From NCBI RefSeq assembly GCF_000264995.1, contig NW_006767433.1, positions 879,333 to 943,332 on the forward strand: 64,000 nucleotides of DNA. Direction: 5' to 3'. A program made the translations under genes and the position numbers. The notes beneath the pieces were generated by a model, which saw nothing but the letters and a program-made list of their open reading frames with translations, did not search any database and had not been told where the DNA came from. Below, one piece after another: positions 45,992 to 57,509 of this stretch. Origin of the DNA: Punctularia strigosozonata HHB-11173 SS5 (taxonomy: Eukaryota; Basidiomycota; Agaricomycetes; Corticiales; Punctulariaceae). Each line of letters starts with the position of its first letter. Positions within the stretch are counted from its first letter, which is position 1.

Positions 45992-47682
45992 ATGTTCTTT
46001 TGCTCCATCTCCGGCGAGCCGCCGCAGGATCCGGTTGTTTCCTCCAAGTCAGGGCACGTCTATGAGCGCCGGCTCATCACCAAGTACATTACGGACAATG
46101 GCACCGACCCCATCACCGGCGAAAAACTCGAGGAGGCCGACCTCATCACGGTCAAAGCCAGTGCGTACCTTTCAATCTTACAACAGTTTTTCTTGGTATG
46201 CCGCTCGTACTCATCACTGCGTTTGCGCTACCATAGACCCGAAGACGGCCGCGCCACGTCCGCCGACGCAGACGTCCATCCCCGCGCTGCTGCACACACT
46301 CCAGAACGAGTGGGACGCGCTCGTGCTTGAAACGTTCGCCCTCAAGCAGCAGTACAATGCGACGCGTCAGGAGCTCAGCTACGCGCTATACGCTCAGGAC
46401 GCGGCTACTCGCGTCGTCGCCCGTCTCATCAAGGAGCGCGACGCTGCCCGAGAGTCAGTCTTCACTCCCTTCTCCCTCCCTTTCCCATTCAAAAGTATCA
46501 AATATGTCCTCAAAAACTGACCAAATCACTGTCGGTTATAACAGGGCTCTCGCCAATGTTCAGGCCTCCCTCGGCGTTTCCGCCCCTGCCAACGGTGCCT
46601 CGGGCGACGTCGAAATGTCGGACGACGGCGCTTCCTCCGCAGCGCTTCCCGCTGAAGTTGTCGCGCGCATTGACGAGACCCACCAGACGCTCTCCGCCGG
46701 TCGTCGCAAGCGCAAGGCACCTGCGGGCTACACCACCCCCGAACAGGTCAAGTCCTTCGCGTCGGTGCACACCATCCCGTCCCTGCACTCGCCCTCTCCC
46801 GCGGGCATCACCGCGCTCGCAATCTCTGCCGCGAACCCGGGCCAGTTCCTGACGGGCGGGAACGACAAGACGGTGCAGCTGTACGACCGCGGCTCGGACA
46901 AGGTGCTCGCGAGCCTAAAGGGCCACACGAAGAAGGTCACGCACGTCGCCTTCCGCGAGAAGGAGGGAGAGAACACGCTCCTGCTCTCCGCCGGCGCGGA
47001 CAAGATTGCGAAGGTGTGGTCGCACGACGCCGTAAGTGGCGAGTACGCCCCTCGCTCGACCATCCGCACCCACAAGGGCGAGCTCACCGGGCTCGCCGTG
47101 CACCCGACCAAGACCCTCCTGGCCCTCGCATCGCTGGACAACACCTACTCGTTGCACGACCTCAACACTCTCACGCAGGTGTTCGTCTGCGCGCCCGTGG
47201 ACGCCGCGCTCACATCGCTGAGCGTGCACCCGGATGGCACGCTCCTCGCGCTCTCCACTCCCGGCGGGACGTTGCACATCTTCGACGTGCGCACGGGCGC
47301 GATCGCGGCTTCGCTCACGCCGCCCGATGCGCCGCCGTTCGCGATCCCAAGCACGTCCTTCTCCGAGAACGGATACCACCTCCTCTCCCCCGATTCGTCG
47401 TCTTCGGTCGCCATCTGGGACCTCCGCAACCAGTCGCGCGTGCACTCGCTCCAGTACGGCGACGGCTCGCACAAGATCAACAAGGTCGCGTATGACTACA
47501 GCGCCAAGATGTTTGGCGTTGCGGGTGGGGACGGTGTGCGCGTCTACGCGCACAAGAGCTGGGAGGAGCTCGTCCACCTCCAGGAGGGTGAGGATGTCGC
47601 AGACTTTGCGTTCGGTGAGTTGGGACGCGAGATCTGGGGCGCTGCTGGACGTGAGGTGCGGATTTGGGGCGCGCCTTCGTAA
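45992..47682 (+). CDS. PRP19: PRP19 spliceosomal E3 ubiquitin ligase
   Basis: Core of the NineTeen complex that remodels the spliceosome on activation. The model is join(45992-46160, 46237-46453, 46545-47682), 507 aa, in frame. The U-box is at the N-terminus ([48 protein letters not shown]). The tetramerising coiled coil follows ([20 protein letters not shown]...[19 protein letters not shown]). The C-terminal half is a seven-bladed WD40 domain ([54 protein letters not shown]). Length and order are normal for the family. With PRP17 at 27266 it is the second late-acting spliceosome WD40 protein in the window, though they are 17 kb apart. Confidence 0.97.
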
Positions 47683-47852
47683 AAGGGGGTCTCTGGCACT
47701 CATTGTGTATACCTGACCGTTTCTATTGTTTGACCCAAGATATGTGCTGATGTGATTATCACGTGTTGCACGAATACCTCGATTCATAATGCATAGTCGC
47801 TCAGGAGCGCCTAAGCCCCCGAGGTCAAACAGCAGACGGGGTGTTTACTGCA

Positions 47853-49311
47853 CTAGGGTTCTACGCAGGAGGGACATTCACAATCGTGCAGCGAACCATC
47901 TACTTTCATCACGTTGACCACTTCTTGCACGCCTGGACGAGCTGCAGGGTCAGCGTCCCAATAGCGTTGCATCGTAAGCCAAACACCGTCTGACAGGCCG
48001 AGCTGCGTCGCCTGGGTCGGACGAGGAGGACGATTCCCGCGGATGGAGACTTCGGTAACGACAGGACCGTCTTGCATGTTCGGAAAGGGTATGCTATTGG
48101 AGAATATCTGTCGCAGAGGAACCCCGAAGACATCACTTGGATGCACACTTGATAGCACCTTCGGAAAGCGCATCTCACCTCGAGAATGACCATGGCGAAC
48201 GAGTACATGTCGCTCTTGAATGTCGACTTCACACTGGCTTGCAACAGCTCCGGGGCCATGTAGCGCCATGTGCCGTACGTCGATATGGACGTAGCGAACG
48301 ACGTGGATGTTGTCGGATCGTGCGTCACGGCGGCCAAACCGAAGTCCGCGAGGCAGGCGTGGTGATCCGCCTTGACGAGGACGTTAGCGGACTTGAGGTC
48401 GGCGTGGACGATGCCCTTCTCGTGAAGATATTGCAACCCATTAGCTGCGCAAATGCCCCTGTCAGTGGTTTGATCCGTCTCCGCTTTCGTCGGTAGTACC
48501 TACCTACGTCTCGAATCTGCGCGAGGAAGAAAGCGTCAGTCCTTTCGGAGTCAGGGTGAATGGGAGACCTCACCAGTCCGGGACGGTTCGCTTCTGGGTG
48601 TTCACAGACGTAATCGAGGACGTTGCGGAACGGATGCCACTCGCTGACCATGCACAGAGGGAACAAATTCGGAGGCGCGACTCCATGATAGACGAGAATG
48701 TTCCTGTGCGAGAGACGCTTCCATAGCGACGCTTCCTCGCAAAATTTCTGGTATCGAGTTCGTCAGGCGCCTCAACGTAGAGGCGATCCTCGATACTTAC
48801 ACTTGCTATCTTCTGGACGCGATCAACGTGTATGCGCAGCACTTTCATCGCTACACGTTGGGATCCGAACCGACCTAACCAAACGTCCGCCGAGCCTCCT
48901 GTGGCTACTGCCCCATCTCCCAGCTTGACGAGATCACCGTGAAGCATGTGCGACGATGGCAGGCATTCGGATTGGCTGCATAGGCGACGAAGGAGCCTCA
49001 TGCATCGGTGAGGGGAGCCGATCTCGATCTTCAGTGCCTATAGGAACCCGTTGGGAAACAAAGCAAAACATGAAGCACCGGCGACGAACCTCGTCTATGA
49101 TATCCATCAGACAACATGCGTCAGCCCGGCTCAGACTTAGCAGAGCTGATACGTCCGGCTGGCTATGAGGCCAAGTCTGCTCAACCCTATTCGCCCGTTG
49201 TGTTAGATATGCTTCTAGTAAGCTGTGCAGGGACGATTTATGATCGACACTGCATATGCCACCCGCGCTCTCGAGTGACTGGCGAAATCTCAGATCACAG
49301 ACACCTCTCAA
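47853..49311 (-). CDS. TKL-like protein kinase
   Basis: Kinase of the tyrosine-kinase-like group that is greatly expanded in Agaricomycetes. The N-terminal helical region (LLSLSRADACCLMDIIDE joined to ALKIEIGSPHRCMRLLRRL) is typical of these proteins. The catalytic domain begins VKLGDGAVATGGSADVWLGR; the VAIK-type Lys is in RVAMKVLRI, HRNILVYHGVAPPNLFPLCM follows, then VHADLKSANVLV, CLADFGLAAV, TWRYMAPELLQ and KSDMYSFAMVILE. The end is CECPSCVEP at 47853. Asp in HAD, Lys, Asn and DFG are all present, so it should be active; the usual HRD Arg is Ala, common in this group. The upstream limit is uncertain; 49311 is the earliest ATG in the first recognised exon. Confidence 0.85.
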
Positions 49312-49347
49312 AACAGAGCTATTGTCATCTCACCCACGATATTATGG

Positions 49348-51567
49348 TCAATAGGCATTCGCAGTCCCTCTTGCTGGCCTGGATGTCGACGACATTTTGC
49401 TTTGAAGCACCGGAGCCAACGAACGCGGCACCCAACGGAGGACGGCCGGTGCGACACACTGGAACCTGCATGGATTGTATCGGTCAGTTATTACTCTACG
49501 GTACCAACGTCGAGAAAGAGATCCCACCGAGATGGAAGAGGCCAAAGAGTCGGTAGATGGGTTCGATCGTAGCCCGCCTACTGCCGGTGACATCGAGCGC
49601 GGGGGAGAAGGAGTGTAACGACTCGTAGGAGATGAGTCAACATAGCTCTTCCAGGAGTTGTGGAGCGGCCTGCCCGTAGTGATCATACATCGGTCGGCAT
49701 CGTACGTGAGACCATGGACAGCTTCCGGACCAATTTGCCTTGACGCGGATGAAGCAGAAGACGTGAATATTCATAACAGAAATGACATATGATGCGCTCA
49801 CCTCACGATGGCTTCCGACTCCGTTCTAGTCAGTCAAGCAACATGAGTACCGGGATCTGAAATAAATACTGCACTGCAGCTTACCTGCGCCATGGAGAGA
49901 TTAGGATCTCCACCATGGTTTCTAACTTGATCCCCGATTCGAGAGCACATGTAACAACAACGAAGAACAGCTTATACTGCACGTTTCTCAGCGCGCTCCG
50001 ATCAACTGTCATCAAGGGCGGATCTGTCATAGGTACAGCAAGTTCCATATTAACGGTGTGGTCCGCCCCGCCTTTGATGGAGACATTGGCGGGGCCTTGC
50101 ATCTTGATGATATCTCCTCCCATTCGGCCCCAAGACATCGAGACCAGCTTGGCTTCGACGACTTCAACCCGTAAAGTGCTTGCGGACTCCGACTGCAGTG
50201 TGGCCGTGACTGATATGGCGTCTTCCGGGCCATAGCATTGTCGATCTGTTTGAACTTCTAGCAGAACACCGTTTCCGCGTGTTGCACAAGAGGCCGGCCT
50301 TGAATACGCAGGCCAGGCCGCATGGAGGTCATATCGCTCAACCGTCATCCCATATAGTGCTGAGGCCATATCCAGCGTAGCCCCTACTCTTTTACTGTGC
50401 GAAACGAGCATTAACGTAGGTACTATCGGGAAACATGATATTCGACAATCACCTCCGTTTAAACTGAGCACGAGCCATGATGAAGTAGGAGATCCCAGAG
50501 TATCTTGCAGCGCCGGGATCAATCGACGGCTCAACCTCCGAGTCGACGCCACGCAGCTGCTAGACGAGGAAGCAGGCGATGCCAAGTTGTGAGGAGGTGT
50601 TGGTTTTGTGAGGTCCCGAATACTAGTACTTACTATCGACCGTGCCACGGAGCATGTTGGAGGTAAGTTATCCGGGAGCATAACCTTGAATGGCACTGAG
50701 AACTAAACAGCCTGTGAGGGTGCGGTACATTGACATGCCCGTCTTGTCAAGGGTCATTCTTACGGTGTCTACGGAGATATACATGCTGCCTTCAGTTTGT
50801 CCATTCAGGTTGAGATATTGACGCAGAACGAGTTCATCATTGCACCAAAGCTCTATGCAAAGAGACTCCATCCGCCAGCGGAGAAAACCGGAGAGCGTTA
50901 TGGTCTGGGTAGGGAAGGTTGAGATGCTCGGACCGGAATATGTCTCACGGATTTCATTGTGCTTACCCCTTGCATTGTGGCCTTGGGGTGAACGGCTTCG
51001 TTTGATATCCCAGGATACCCTATGTTTGGAATGTCAAGTGACATTGCAACCGTTATCTAGGTTAATCACCATCTACGAAGCTAACCAGCCCTTCTGCATG
51101 TGCGATCGTTCTGCATAACACCATTCTAGTGAGCTCCCTTCGAGTGCCATGCATACGTATCGTCCAAGTAATCTCTTTGCCTACGAACATTTTGTCCGTA
51201 ATGATAAGTTCGTGAGACTTCTTTGCGCCAGCGTTCCGTTCCGAAGTTCTCGCTAGCGGACCGACATCAAGGGTTCCCATAGGCAAGATGAGGCAGCAGA
51301 GATAGTTCAAGGGATTCCACGGATTCCAATCTCCAGGCATGGCAAAGTCAATGATCACCAAGGAGTGCAGTCGTGAAGGGCAAGGTTAGGCGCTCAATCT
51401 CGGACTGACATGAGATCCCGCGTTTTCACCGCCTGCGCCTCGTGGACAGTCAATGCCTCGGAGGCTCGGGAACGGAAGTGGCTTTTCATGCGACCTGCAT
51501 CGATTCTGGTGTATTCCTTCCCTGTGATAGACACTGGCGATGCGAGTTCGAGGCGAAGCGATAGCAT
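49348..51567 (-). CDS. Arrestin-like protein (uncertain model)
   Basis: Best read as an arrestin-fold protein. The clearest part is the C-terminal arrestin domain at 49890-50400: GNGVLLEVQTDRQCYGPEDA, ISVTATLQSESASTLRVEVV and then ELAVPMTDPPLMTVDRSALR followed by NVQYKLFF and ILISPWRR. A Ser/Pro-rich tail may follow (SYVDSSPTSRYTPSPPRSMS, near 49560-49690). Upstream exons at about 50670-51567 (ELWCNDELVLRQYLNLNGQT, ERNAGAKKSHELIITDKMF, SLRLELASPVSITGKEYTRI) would form the N-terminal domain. Fungal arrestin-like proteins recruit ubiquitin ligases to membrane transporters. The exon chain was not fully resolved and both ends are tentative. Confidence 0.45.
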
Positions 51568-51805
51568 GCTTTGCGCTGTCGTTGACGTGAGTGCTGTGGA
51601 AGCTCATGACCAGCTCGAAGTTGACTCGCACCTTTGAAAGAGTCGTTTCCGTGGTCCTACTCATCTTGTTGCATGTATGCGATTTGACGACCGGGGCCAA
51701 GACTTTGAATTTGAATTGAAGCACTAGATTGGTCAAATCAACGCGGCGCCTGCTCCGACAAGCATATCTTTGGTACGCAGTCAAAGCCAGCTCGTGTTCA
51801 TTGAC

Positions 51806-52722
51806 ATGCTGGACTCTATGGCATGGTTCTTCGCACTGGATTCTGGAGCTGATGTTGAGCAAGGACAGGTTAAGGTCAATTTTGCGAACTATGGGTAAGG
51901 TCTAGCCGCCGTCCATGGTGAACAGAACGTTCTCATGCTTTTCTCTCACTCTGCACAGGTCGGCCCTTGCTCGTTGGCTCGGTAATTCCACAAAGGCATC
52001 TGATCTCTATGCATCCAACTTCACATCACACATCGGGGGCCACAACGGCCTCCGGAAGTCGTATCGCTGGGGGCTTTATTCCTTTTGCGGGTTTCTGGAA
52101 CACAATCGGGGATCATGCTCGTCAACGCAAGCTGCACATAAGTTCCAGCCGTTCCAAGCAACGATGTCAGACATTCCGGCCCAGTACCAAACAGATACAA
52201 CGGAGATTTTTGCCAACTTTACGGGCTTCCAAAGTTTCCGAGACTCGAGAGCTTTAGGTAGCTTCACCGAAGGTGCCTATGTCATGATCATTCTGGGTAC
52301 GACGTGTACAGGACTCTCCTTGTGGCTGTCAGTCTCTCTGTTTATTGCTCTGATCCCCACCATCGTACACTCATGAATCCACAACAGAGAGCTGCGGTTT
52401 GGCAAGAATCACCTGGCCTTTCTTATGAACGCGCTGTTATCGGTGTTTAGCAGCGTGTTCCTCCTGATAGGCGCTGCCATATGGACCTCTATGATTCATA
52501 ATACCGCCAAGATCAACTCGTCAACATTTCTTGCCCGCGATGGGACATCTCAGTCCTTTGGCATCCATGTATCTCGCGGCCCTGGCCTTGGACTTCTGTG
52601 GGGCGCATTCGGGGCTTCCGTGCTCACAATACTCCCTCGTCTAGTTATGTGAGTGCATCACATCGCAATTGCTACGTCGTGCTTATAGAACCCGAACAAG
52701 GTGCTGCACATATCGGGGCTGA
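51806..52722 (+). CDS. SUR7-like four-pass membrane protein (copy 1)
   Basis: SUR7/PalI-type protein of the plasma membrane, where such proteins mark static eisosome-like patches. The model is join(51806-51894, 51959-52327, 52388-52648, 52701-52722), 246 aa. The extracellular loop has KVNFANYGSALARWLG, the conserved YRWGLYSFCGF and KFQPFQATMSDIPAQYQTDT. Then three hydrophobic helices follow (AYVMIILGTTCTGLSLWL, LMNALLSVFSSVFLLIGAAI, GLGLLWGAFGASVLTILPRL) and the end VMCCTYRG. The last exon has 22 nt as in copy 2. The first transmembrane helix expected at the N-terminus was not found upstream, so the start is uncertain or the gene is 5'-truncated. Confidence 0.7.
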
Positions 52723-53348
52723 GATTTGTGTGTGTCAAGCAGGCCCGTTTGTAACGTTTGTGTTCCATAAGACGCACTCGTACCATTCACTCAAGTCCCT
52801 CTGCCGTGGTAGGACCATGGATGTAATTAGCTACGTCATGATATGAAATCTCCTTCTATCTCGTGCAATAGAGGCGTTTTCTATGCCGAAGATGGCCAAC
52901 GTGGTGCGTTGAATTGGGGGCAGGTTGGCAGAGAGGGTGAACGGCCGTGAAAGATGTGGCGATGCGAGGTAGCGGTTCGGCCGTTGACGTTGTCGAGACC
53001 GTCGACGGCTACTTTCCTGCAGAAACTTGCCGTACGGCGAGCGTTGCCAGGCTGCTGCAAAGCGTTCCACGCGCAAGCGCACTCAGATCCGCAAGAGGGC
53101 CCTCTGAGGCATCACCCGGGACCTCCCTTGTTCCTTGAAACAGGATTCACAGTGCTTATAAACTCATGATACGTCTCCGCTTCATGAACCACATGTTTTC
53201 GTAGCAATCCTTTTGACCCTTGACACCAAATATGTGACGCGCGAATCCTACCGTCCAAGATACACTTCTTGTGCTCGACCATTCGGTCTCTGAGTCATCG
53301 CCGACCTCACACGAGTCCATAGGTCTGCGCAGGTACAAAGATGGGTTG
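52723..53348. other. Convergent intergenic region, no gene seen
   Basis: Between the stops of the SUR7-like and F-box-like genes. No repeat or RNA gene recognised. Confidence 0.5.
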
Positions 53349-54497
53349 TCAGGCTGCTGTTCCGGTCTGACACTTGCTCGAATCACGATCAAAGAAGCGA
53401 CTGAGGGCGGTCGGGGAGATCTCTATGTCGCACCACCGGTCCTTAGCTGCGCGTGACCATGCAGACCCCATCAACACTAGCTCTTGCAGGAAGGTGGTCA
53501 ACGTGGACGTACCGCTCTTGGGCGTGGGGTTACTGGCCACGAACGCTGCGAGGACGTTGTACAAGTCCGGCATGCCGCGGGCGTGACAATTCCACGCCCA
53601 GTCGACGCGACCGTGAGGGCGCAGGCGGTAAAACACGAGCCGAGGGTCCGTCACCTCGTCAAACACCTCGAATACGCGGCGGTCATCCGTGTGAGACGCG
53701 TTCATCCCGAGCACTTCCATGCGTGGACTGTTCTCCAAAATATCCATGACCGCGTCCTTTACTGCGATCAGGCACTGTCCTTCCGGCCTCAGATCCGAGT
53801 ACAGGCTCAGATAGGTCAACTTGGGCAAACCTGCCAGCCCACGCCAGTCGAGCCAAACGCGATGCGAGTCGACGATCTCCAGATGGGTCACACTCTGAAA
53901 GAGCGGCGCGGACCAGTCGACCTCGTCGCTCTGACGAAAGAGGCCCCAAAGCCGGATGCTGAGCTTCTCTGGCGCGTGCTCGTTCAGCGCGGCCCAGAGA
54001 TTCTGCATGTCCCCCGAATGCTCCTTCTTGATCCAGCACGCAAGGGACTGGAGCTTGCGGTACGAGCGAAGGAAGACGATCGCGTCCGGAATTTTCAAGT
54101 TGTATGGGATCATGATGGACCCCACGTAGAACTCGGGAGGCGGGTGCTTGCTGACGTCGCGCATGAGCTGACGGACGCTTCGATCGTAATCCGGGGCATC
54201 AAGGAGGACGTGTTCCTTCACAAATGGGGAAACCCTGCATAGATTGCGAGTGAGCAGCTGGCCGACCGGGTAATGGAGCTGTAGCGACCATATGCGCACC
54301 CGTTGGGCAACCTGGCTTAGCATTCTCGCGTGCCGGACGTCATCTTGACAGGACATCTCGAATACGTAGCGTTCGAGTTCCTGGGGCAGCCGAGATAGTA
54401 CGTAGTCTCCATAAGATGGACGATGAGCGACAGTGGTGGCTTTCTGCGTATCATCTGTCTTGAACCAAGGGAACAACCTGAACCGGGTGGACGACAT
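53349..54497 (-). CDS. F-box-like protein
   Basis: Single-frame gene of 382 aa, starting MSSTRFRLFPWFKTDDTQ. Residues about 35-75 (VLSRLPQELERYVFEMSCQD...RMLSQVAQRVRIW) look like a divergent F-box of the type common in Agaricomycetes, followed by the hallmark leucine-patterned body with HLEIVDSHRVWLDWRGLAGL and PKLTYLSLYSDLRPE, which reads as LRR-like. No other domain. Presumably an SCF substrate receptor, but the F-box match is weaker than in the gene at 4805. It starts 363 bp from UTP5 on the opposite strand. Confidence 0.7.
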   Translation of the reverse strand: MSSTRFRLFPWFKTDDTQKATTVAHRPSYGDYVLSRLPQELERYVFEMSCQDDVRHARMLSQVAQRVRIWSLQLHYPVGQLLTRNLCRVSPFVKEHVLLDAPDYDRSVRQLMRDVSKHPPPEFYVGSIMIPYNLKIPDAIVFLRSYRKLQSLACWIKKEHSGDMQNLWAALNEHAPEKLSIRLWGLFRQSDEVDWSAPLFQSVTHLEIVDSHRVWLDWRGLAGLPKLTYLSLYSDLRPEGQCLIAVKDAVMDILENSPRMEVLGMNASHTDDRRVFEVFDEVTDPRLVFYRLRPHGRVDWAWNCHARGMPDLYNVLAAFVASNPTPKSGTSTLTTFLQELVLMGSAWSRAAKDRWCDIEISPTALSRFFDRDSSKCQTGTAA

Positions 54498-54860
54498 GAA
54501 GTGAGACAGCGAGCTGACTTCTATGCCGGAGGTTGTGATCTTCGTGTCGCGTTCACGGTGGGTGTTGAGGAGAGGACAGCACAGAGTGCAGTGGTGGCGT
54601 TCATGGGTCTTCTATCTGGGCCACTGGAGACGTTCGAGGACGCATTTACGCCAAACCAGGCGAAACCGCGAAGGGCGGTAGCAATGCCACTTGATATTCC
54701 TCTAGTTAAGCCTCGCAGGGATACCTTGACTGTAACAGAGCGGTAAGAAGTACTCTGAAGTAGGACTCCGACGCTTGAATCAAGACCCGATTATTCGCGC
54801 ATCACGTGGCGTCGATTTCCCTCTTCCAAAATTTGTGAAAGTAGCGACTCTACGGTAGCC

Positions 54861-57348
54861 ATGGATGGACACAAAACAAAACGAACACGGACGAGACCTC
54901 CTCGCAAAAGGCCCGTATCCACTGCCGGACACTCCCAACCGGCACCCGAGTCCTCGTCCTTGTCTCCCTCTCTGTCCGCCTTCTCCAGCACTGGACAACT
55001 TTTCGCGTTAGTCTCCCTTTCCGTAGACAAGCATCGTTTACGGGTATACGATGCATCAACTGGACGCTGTACATCGGAGTACTCTGTGGATGCCGCGCGG
55101 GTCACCGCCTTGCGGTGGGCGCACCTGAAGGAGGCCGTGGGCGGCGAAGAGCCGACCAAGAAAAAAAGGAAACAGCGGGAAAGCGCAGGGGCATCGTCGT
55201 CTACTGCGAATGAGGTGATATTACTTGGTCTCGCGAACGGTTCTGTTGTTGTATTCTCCCCCGCCCATGGACGCGTGCTCAGCACGCTCAGCCATCCCGC
55301 AAGCACTTCCTCCATCCTTTCCATCGCAGTCTCGCAGAAACAGCACAGGATATGGACTTCAAGCGCAGACAACGCTCTCCGCTTATGGGACCCCGTCAAG
55401 GGTATCGTAATAGGCACCTGGAAATCAGGTGGTCACATACCCTACTCCTGCATAACCGTTCGGCCACCATCAGCAGGTGATGATGAAGACGACGCAGACA
55501 CCGAGCTACTGGCCGCGAACCATGCTATTCAGCTTCTCTCCCTCACTCACGAAGACGTCTCTTCGTCCATCGAGTGCGATGTCCTCGCCTCCGTCACGGG
55601 CCACGCATCTCCAGTCACCTCCCTCGAACCCTCCACTACCTCACAAACCCGATTTTTCTCCATTGCCGAGTCGGATCGCTTCGTGAACGTATGGGAAATA
55701 CCGGAGGACCTCGAATCCGAGTCCACCGTCGAAGGCAAGCTTGCCGCATCCATCCCGCTTGACGCCGAGGCACGACATATCGCCCTCTCACCACCCGCCC
55801 CCGGATCCTCCGCCGAAAATGTCCTCCTCGCCGTGTCCGCATCCGGGAAAATCACGATCTACCCCATTCCTGCCGAGCTCACGGACCCGGCAATATCGAA
55901 AAAGTCGAAGCAGAAGGTGCCGACGCTCGTCCCGCGCTCGACCATATCCGTTTCGCAGAAGAAGGGACAGCAGACGCCGGCACAGGTGCTCAGCGCCGTT
56001 TTCGTTCCAGGAAAACGTCAGGCGAGGGTGATTAGGCTCGTCGGCGGCGTACGGCCAATCTTCGAGGATGTGGTACGCCTCCGTCCTTTCCATGTGACGG
56101 ACGAGCTGTTGATTGGCGGTTATATCAGGCTTACACGAACGACGCGGGCCAATACGTCGCGGAAGTGACGATCACACCCGACGATACCGCTTCGGCACCA
56201 AGTCAAACAAATACTGTAAGCGTTCACTACCAAAGGCTCTTCATGCGCTAAACATAGAACAGGGCGCGCCGACGCACAGATACGCGGAACCGTCATCATT
56301 GGCAGTACGCTCGGGTCTGGCGCTCGGCCAAGACGAAGCCCACGACGACCCAGCGCTCCGCGCCGCCGACGGCGCCCTCGATACCGATCTCGCCGAGCTT
56401 ACCCTCGGCGAACGTTTAACGGCGCTCAAAGGCGCCGACGACCCCTTCGGCGCGCCCGTCGACTCGGACTCGGACGCCGATGCCCAACCCGGGCGTACCA
56501 AGCCCCCAAAACGCGGCGGCGAGGCCGTGCCGGCGAACTCGCTCACGCGGACGCTCATCCAGGCGCTGCACTCGTCTGACGCGCGCCTGCTCGAGACCTG
56601 CCTCGCGCACTCGGACGCGGCGCTCGTGCGGAATACGGTACGTCGGCTGCCGCCGCAGCTCGCGGTGCCGCTCTTGGACGCGTGCATGGAGCGCCTCGGG
56701 CGTGGCGCTCGTGCGGCGAACTCGAAGGGCGGCGGAGGGGGCGCGAGCTCGCAAAGGGGGATGGGGCTCGTGAAGTGGGTGAAGGCGGTGCTGGCGGTGC
56801 ATAGCGGACACCTTATGACGGTTTGTTGTTCTTTGACTTACGGGCGTCAGCGTGATCCTGAAGCGCTTTTCTCGCAGATGCCGGACCTCGTGGCGCGGTT
56901 GTCGGCTCTACATCAGACGCTCACGGCAAGGCTCGCGCTACAGGAAAGCTTGCTGTCCTTGAGCGGTCGTCTCGACATGGTGCTGTCCCAAATTGAGATG
57001 AGGGCCTCGGTCGCGCCGGCGCCGTTGGCGATGCCTAAAGGCGCCAAGGCGAACGCTCGTGCGAAGGGACCGCAGAAGGAGGTGAGGAAGTATGTGGAGG
57101 GCGAGAGCGAAGACGAGGAGGAGAATGAGGATGAGATGGAGGTCGAGGTGGAGAGCGGCGATGACGAAGGGAGCGTGGAGGACATTGAGTTGGGAGAGGA
57201 GGACGAGACCGACGAGGAGGATGAAGACGAAGACGATGAGGATGAGGATGATGAATCAGACGACGGCGAACCACGCATTAACGGCTTCATCGACGACGAA
57301 GCGGAGGAGTACAGCGGAGATGAGGATGAGGACGACGAGAGTGAATGA
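54861..57348 (+). CDS. UTP5: UTP5/WDR43, small-subunit processome protein
   Basis: t-UTP subcomplex protein needed for pre-18S rRNA processing in the nucleolus. The model is join(54861-56072, 56129-56215, 56263-56820, 56878-57348), 775 aa, in frame. The N-terminal half is a WD40 domain (VDKHRLRVYDASTGRCTSEY, VILLGLANGSVVVFSPAHG, IWTSSADNALRLWDPVKG, FFSIAESDRFVNVWEIPED). The C-terminal half holds the UTP12 domain: LTRTLIQALHSSDARLLETC, LVRNTVRRLPPQLAVPLLD and GLVKWVKAVLAVHSGHLMT, then MPDLVARLSALHQTLTARL. The last 100 residues are a very acidic Asp/Glu tail, usual for nucleolar factors. Confidence 0.93.
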
Positions 57349-57509
57349 TTAGGCTTCGCCTGCATTCCACGACATTGAAGATAATGTTATTCACTCATGA
57401 ACCGTCGCTGTAGAGTGCGGTACAAAGATGCATTCCCTTGCATATCCGGGCTCACTGATCGAGGGTGTATCCTCAGGTCGTCGTGATGCAAAATGGAAGC
57501 GCTTTACCG

